Shown here: one piece after another, positions 60,139 through 64,000 of the stretch
Layout of the letters: every line of letters starts with the position of its first letter
Position numbering within the stretch: the stretch's first letter is position 1
Assembly: GCA_963696105.1 (NCBI GenBank)
Contig: CAVOIP010000002.1
Coordinates: 310,001-374,000 of the forward strand
DNA: 64,000 nt
Source of the DNA: CAVRTM01 sp963696105
GTDB lineage: Bacteria > Actinomycetota > Actinomycetes > Actinomycetales > Dermatophilaceae
Direction: 5' to 3'
Made by a program: the position numbers and the translations under genes
Notes under the pieces: generated by a model
The model's input: the letters and a program-made list of their open reading frames with translations, nothing else
The model's database searches: none
What the model was told of the DNA's origin: nothing

Positions 60139-61948
60139 GCCCGGCTCCGGCGCAACCTGCCCAGGAGCACGCGGCCGCTGTCACGGTCGGCCGCGGCGAC
60201 GACGACGACGAACACCACGAGCGTCAGCGTGGCCGCGAGCACGCCGGCGCCCACGGAGGCGGCGAGGCCGGATGTCGGCACGTCGCGTGCCACCATGGCG
60301 CCGGCCAGCCCGGCTGCCGCGCCACCGACCACGGAGGCGGCGAGCGACCGGGGCAGCCCTGTCAGCGCCGTGACGCCCCAGGCCGAGCGCACCGTCAGCA
60401 CCAGCCCGACGGCGGCGAGCGTCATCCCGAGGGTGCTGGCGACCCCGAGTGACACGAGGAGGCGGCGGCTGCTGACCGTGCCGCCGACGAGGACGGCCAG
60501 GGAGCCCAGCGCGGCGACGAGCCACCCGGCAGCGACCCACCGCCCGGCGAGCGCCGGCCGACCGCGCACGTAGAGGGCCCTGGTCAGCAACGCCATCAGC
60601 CCGAAGCCGACCAGGCCGGGAGCGAACGCCACCAGGCCCGAGGGCATCGCGGCGAGCGCGGTGGAACCGGCCGAGCCCGAGCGGCCGGCGTCGATCACGG
60701 TGAAGACCGAGGCGACCGGCCCGGCGACGGCGACCAGCACGCCGGCCCCGAGCCCCATCGCGAGGACGACGACGCGCGCGGACCGGGCGAGCGTCGGTGC
60801 CGCCAGGGTGGGGGCAGCCGCGGTGGCCGCGGGCGCGCCGGCGGCCGCTGTCGGCGCGGTGGCGGGGGCGCGGCGGTGGCGGTGGGCGCGGCGGTGGCGG
60901 TGGGCGCGGCGGTGGCGCCGGACGCCGGCGCTGCCGCCCCGGCAGCGTCCGCCCCGGCGGACTCCTCACCGGCGACGTCCTCCGCCACGAGCGCCGGGAA
61001 CGTCGAGATCGCCACCGGTACGGCGAGCACGGCGTACGGCAGCAGGTAGACGGCCTGGATGTACTGGTAGACGGTCAGGCTTCCCGTCGCCCCGTGGTTG
61101 GCCGCCAGCAGCACCGTGACCATCACGGCCACCTGCTGGGCGACGAGCGCGAGCAGGCCGGCCCCGGCGAGCCCGCGTGCGCGACCGGCGACGCCGTCGG
61201 GGAAGCGCCAGGTCGGCCGCAGCCGCACGCCGGCCCGCAGCACGGGGCCGAACAGCGGCAGGCTCAGCGCCGCGACCCCGAGCGTGGTCCCGGCCGTCAG
61301 CGCCAGGGTGGCTTCGGGCGGCAGCGCCGCGATGTCGTCGCCGCGGCCGCGCGCCAGCGCGCCGTACAGCAGGTAGGCGCCGATGACGACGAGGCTGGAG
61401 AGCAGCGGGGCCACCGCGGCTGCGAGGAACCGGCGGTGGGCCTGCAGGACGCCGGCGAGCACGATGCCGATGCCGTAGAGCGGCACCTGCGGCGCGAAGA
61501 CGCGGATCATGTCGGCACCGAGCTGCTGGGCCCCCGGGCACTGGCTCGTCCGCACCAGCAGCAGCTCGCTGATCGGGCCGGCCAGCAGGAACAGCAGCGC
61601 GGCCAGGGGAACGAGCAGGGTGACGGCCCAGGTCAGCAGGGCCGAGGCGATCCGGTCGGCGACGGCCTCGTCGCCACGGCCCAGGGCCCTGGCGATCAGG
61701 GGCACCGCGACCGCGGCGAGCACACCTCCGGCGGCGACCTCGTACAGCACGTTGGGCAGGGTGTTGGCGGCGTTGTACACGTTGCCGACGCAGGTGGTGC
61801 CGACGGCGCCGGAGAAGACGAACCACCGCGCGAAGCCGGTCGCTCGGGCCAGCAGGGTGAGGACGGCGATCATGCCGGCCGCTGCGGCGATGCCGCCGGC
61901 GGCCTGGCGCCCGCGCCGGCCGCTGACCGGGTCGCGACCGCCGCTCAT
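60135..61948 (-). CDS. MurJ-like lipid flippase (MviN/Wzx superfamily), frameshifted once
   Basis: Roughly 600 residues after joining. The first frame (ATG 61948) gives about nine helices with ATGFARWFVFSGAVGTTCVGNVYNAANTLPNVLYEVAAGGVLAAVAVPLIARAL, the MurJ signature region. An Ala/Thr/Pro linker with 18-base repeats follows, where one base is missing near 60861-60868, and the remaining helices continue in a second frame (AMGLGAGVLVAVAGPVASVF onward). It would flip a lipid-linked precursor across the membrane. It may not be the main murein flippase, since it lies with a GT4 and a GlcNAc-1-P transferase-like gene. Confidence 0.82.
60871..60921. repeat. 18-bp tandem repeat in the MurJ-like linker
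   Basis: Two exact 18-base units (60871-60888, 60889-60906) and partial copies on each side, encoding an ATAAPT repeat. The frameshift lies in the adjoining degenerate copy. Confidence 0.75.
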
Positions 61949-62884
61949 CGAGCCGGCCGGCGACCCAGGGCGTCGAGCTCGCGCAGGCCCGGCGTCGACT
62001 CGATCACCGCGGTGAAGCTGACCTTCTCGGAGACGAGGGTGAGCGTGGTGACCACCGCGAGCGCGGCGACCCGGCCACGCAGGCCGGTGCGTTCGAGCAG
62101 CGCCAGACCGACCAGGGCGCCGGCGCTGTTGGCCCCGGTGTCGCCGAGCATGGAGGTGCCGGCCAGGTCATCCGGGAGCGCGCCGAGCGCGGCGCCGAGT
62201 GCCGCCGCGGCAGCACCGGGGGCCGCGGGCAGCGCCGGCCGGGCCGCCGAGCAGCGGGGCAGCCGTCGAGCAGGGTGACCTTGAGCGCCCGCCCGGGTCG
62301 CAGGTCGAGCAGGTTGGCCAGGTTGGCCGCCCCCGCCACCACAGCGGCCCCGGCGACCGTGGCGAGACCGGGACGGATCGCCGGCCGCTGCCGGTCGGCC
62401 AGGGCCGCCGCGACCGCGCCGGTCACGGCCAGGCCCGAGCACCTTGACCGCACCGGTGGTGACCCGACCCGAGGCGAGCGCGCTGAGGTGGCCCCGCAGG
62501 CCCTTGCTGGCCGAGTCGCCGGCCAGGTCGTCGAGCGCGCCGAAGCCCGCCGCGCCGAGGCCCGGCGACGGCGGCCGGGGCGGCGCTGCGGCCACCGGCG
62601 GCGAGCGCGGCCACCGCAGCCCCCGCGGCGTAGGCCGGGCCCTCCAGCAGGGTGACCGGCACGCCCGCGTGGTTGGTCCGGGTCCACCGTGCCGCGCCAC
62701 CCGGCGGCCGTCGCCGCAGCACGCGCAGCAGCACCGCCGTCGACGCCGCTGCACCGAGCGCCGCCACGACGGGCCGGGCAGAGGCCGACATCCCTGCGGA
62801 CACCGCGAGAACACGCCTCCTGGGCATGACGGCTCGGACCGTGCTCGCTCGGGGACGGCCTGGCGCGGGGGACCGGGCCATCAT
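61945..62884 (-). CDS. GlcNAc-1-phosphate transferase-like membrane protein (MraY/WecA superfamily), frameshifted three times
   Basis: About 310 residues after joining. Motifs of polyprenyl-phosphate sugar-1-phosphate transferases occur in order: TNHAGVPVTLLEGPA, LDDLAGDSASKGLRGH (the DD pair), NLANLLDLRPGRALK and GDTGANSAGALVG. Breaks: one extra base near 62561 and near 62434, one missing base near 62241-62266. The start is uncertain (ATG 62884 or 62827). Its stop overlaps the MurJ-like start as ATGA. Probably begins the lipid-linked glycan completed by its neighbours. Confidence 0.72.
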
Positions 62885-62917
62885 CGCCGGGCGGGCTCGG
62901 GCAGGACCGCCTTGGCG

Positions 62918-63837
62918 TCACGCGGCGACGCCGTACTGCCCGACACCCCCGGCGTACTGCTCGGCCAGGGCCTGCGCCACGGTCGCCTGGCCCATCGGGA
63001 CGCCCGGCGTCGTCGACCGTGGACACGCCCTTGGTCGCGTCGCTGTCCTGCGCACGGCGGTCGACCAGCTGCCCGGCGACGGCAGGGTCGCTGCTGTCCG
63101 CCGCCGTCACGACCACGCCCGAGCCGCCGGAGTCCAGCGCGCGCGCCAGCTGGACGTAGCCGGCGAGGCGGGAGGCGGTGTCCTCGGGAGTCGCGCCCTT
63201 GACCGGACCGCCGACCATCACGACGCTCGACGCCGGCGTGATCTGGTCGGGGCTGACGTCCAGCAGTTCGGCCGTGCGCAGACCGTCGAGCGCCTGGCTG
63301 GCCCCCGGCTCCAGGCGGCTCGTCGCGACGGTCGGTGCCGCTGAGGATCGCCCGCGACAGCACCGCGCCAGGCAGCGGAGTCGGGGCTGCTGGCGCCGCC
63401 GGGCACCTTGACGAGCGCGGCCAGCTGGTTGGCCAGGTTGTTGCGGAACGTCCGCTTGCCGGGATCGACCCAGGCGTCGGAGAGGGTGATGGTCGAGCCC
63501 ACCCTGGCTCCCGCGGCCGTCAGCGTGGCGACGGTGTTCTTGACCGCGCCGCCGTCCGCGCCGGGGGCGACGACGACGGCGACGGTCTTGCCGGTCAGGG
63601 TGCCGCTCACCACCGCGGGAGCCACCGCCTCGGCCCAGGTGTCGCGCGCGCGATGTTCTTCTGTGCGGTGGTGAGGTCGGCGCGCAGGCCGGTCTTGTCC
63701 TGCCGCAGCTGCGTGAGCTCCTGGGTCAGCGTGTTGCCCAGGTCCTCCTTGAGCGGACCGGCACCGAGCACGATCCCGACCGCGAGCGCCAGGAAGATCG
63801 AGACGATGGAGACGAGGTGGTAGCGGAAGTCGATCAC
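62918..63837 (-). CDS. mctB: Copper transporter MctB-like protein, frameshifted four times
   Basis: Outer-envelope channel-forming protein homologous to M. tuberculosis Rv1698 (MctB). About 305 residues when joined, from GTG 63837: an N-terminal helix (MIDFRYHLVSIVSIFLALAVGIVLGAG), a coiled-coil (KEDLGNTLTQELTQLRQDKTGLRADLT), two alpha/beta domains (GKTVAVVVAPGADGG; SSVVMVGGPVKG), and the end QATVAQALAEQYAGGVGQYGVAA. Breaks: missing base(s) near 63645 and 63366, extra base near 63330 and 63004. The stop at 62918 is in a fourth frame segment. Confidence 0.78.
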
Positions 63838-64000
63838 GTGAAACAGTCCTACGATCAGGGACCACGCGTCGTCCCACCGGGCACCGACCAGCTGCGAGCA
63901 TGGCGGTGCCGCCGGGGGTGGCGGCCAGGGCGACGAACAGGGCGAACAGGCCGACCAGCAGCATGACGGCCAGGGACAGGTTGGAGATGCGTGAGCGGTA
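63838..64000 (-). CDS. SteA-like cytokinetic protein, C-terminal end only (partial, frameshifted)
   Basis: The reverse strand encodes YRSRISNLSLAVMLLVGLFALFVALAATPGGTAML, one hydrophobic helix, then after an apparent extra base near 63893-63899 QLVGARWDDAWSLIVGLFHV. A membrane-ending SteA precedes MctB in mycobacteria and corynebacteria, which is the main support. No clear stop is seen before mctB in the second frame, so the true end is unresolved. Confidence 0.5.

Overview
This window is a high-GC (roughly 70% or more) chromosomal segment of a Gram-positive actinobacterium (Actinomycetota). The evidence is the mycobacterial-type integration host factor (mihF), a PriA with no Walker A motif, an Rv1382-like membrane protein beside carA, a SteA/MctB pair near pyrG, heavy use of GTG starts and TGA stops, and gene order matching the conserved actinobacterial run alaS-ruvX-mltG-aroE-aroC-aroK-aroB-aroQ-efp-nusB-pyrR-pyrB-pyrC-carA-carB-pyrD-pyrF-mihF-gmk-rpoZ-coaBC-metK-priA-fmt-rsmB-rpe. 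I cannot name the genus from sequence alone. Nearly all of this core is on the minus strand. No tRNA, rRNA, CRISPR array or insertion sequence was recognised, and no gap longer than 300 bases lacks a gene.

Layout. 1-3492: rpe (partial), rsmB, fmt, def. 3535-4212: a HAD phosphatase. 4412-8146: a plus-strand cassette that breaks the core order. It encodes a MauE-like membrane protein, a membrane-anchored thioredoxin, a 26-residue hydrophobic microprotein, a multi-pass membrane protein, an unknown 158-residue protein, and a Tat-exported Cys-rich protein resembling the methylamine dehydrogenase light chain and fused to LGFP cell-wall repeats. 8307-14568: priA, metK, coaBC, rpoZ, gmk, mihF. 14788-17367: a peptidase, a methyltransferase and an acetyltransferase. 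17412-28371: a complete, tightly coupled pyrimidine operon (pyrR-B-C-PH protein-carA-carB-pyrK-D-F) with a probable PyrR-binding site next to the pyrR ribosome binding site. 28483-30979: nusB, efp, a dienelactone hydrolase-like gene and aroQ. 31185-33114: an HNH endonuclease and a nucleotidyltransferase splitting aroQ from aroB. 33150-42111: aroB-K-C, a prepilin peptidase, aroE, mltG, ruvX, alaS. 42224-42930: two small membrane-associated proteins. 43013-49013: a peptide (Opp/Dpp-type) ABC transporter. 49179-53581: rarA, an MMPL exporter and an acetyltransferase. 53702-57245: aspS, an aldo/keto reductase and a Nudix hydrolase. 57242-64000: pyrG, a GT4 glycosyltransferase, a MurJ-like flippase, a GlcNAc-1-P transferase-like protein, mctB and the end of steA.

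How it works together. The pyr operon is built on one- to four-base stop/start overlaps and makes UMP from bicarbonate and glutamine, while pyrG converts UTP to CTP. The aro block runs the middle and late shikimate pathway through chorismate. The right-end genes look like a lipid-linked glycan or envelope module. The Mau-like cassette is the most likely novel system: an oxidative-folding pair (MauE plus thioredoxin) appears dedicated to one secreted, cell-wall-targeted protein with 24 cysteines in its core domain, and no large amine dehydrogenase subunit is present.

Quality note. From 48.7 kb rightward, at least fifteen single or double base indels break oppC, aspS, murJ, the GlcNAc-1-P transferase gene, mctB and steA, while the first 48.7 kb shows none. 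Several affected genes are essential elsewhere, so consensus errors are more likely than real pseudogenes. Coordinates there describe the reconstructed gene rather than one open frame.
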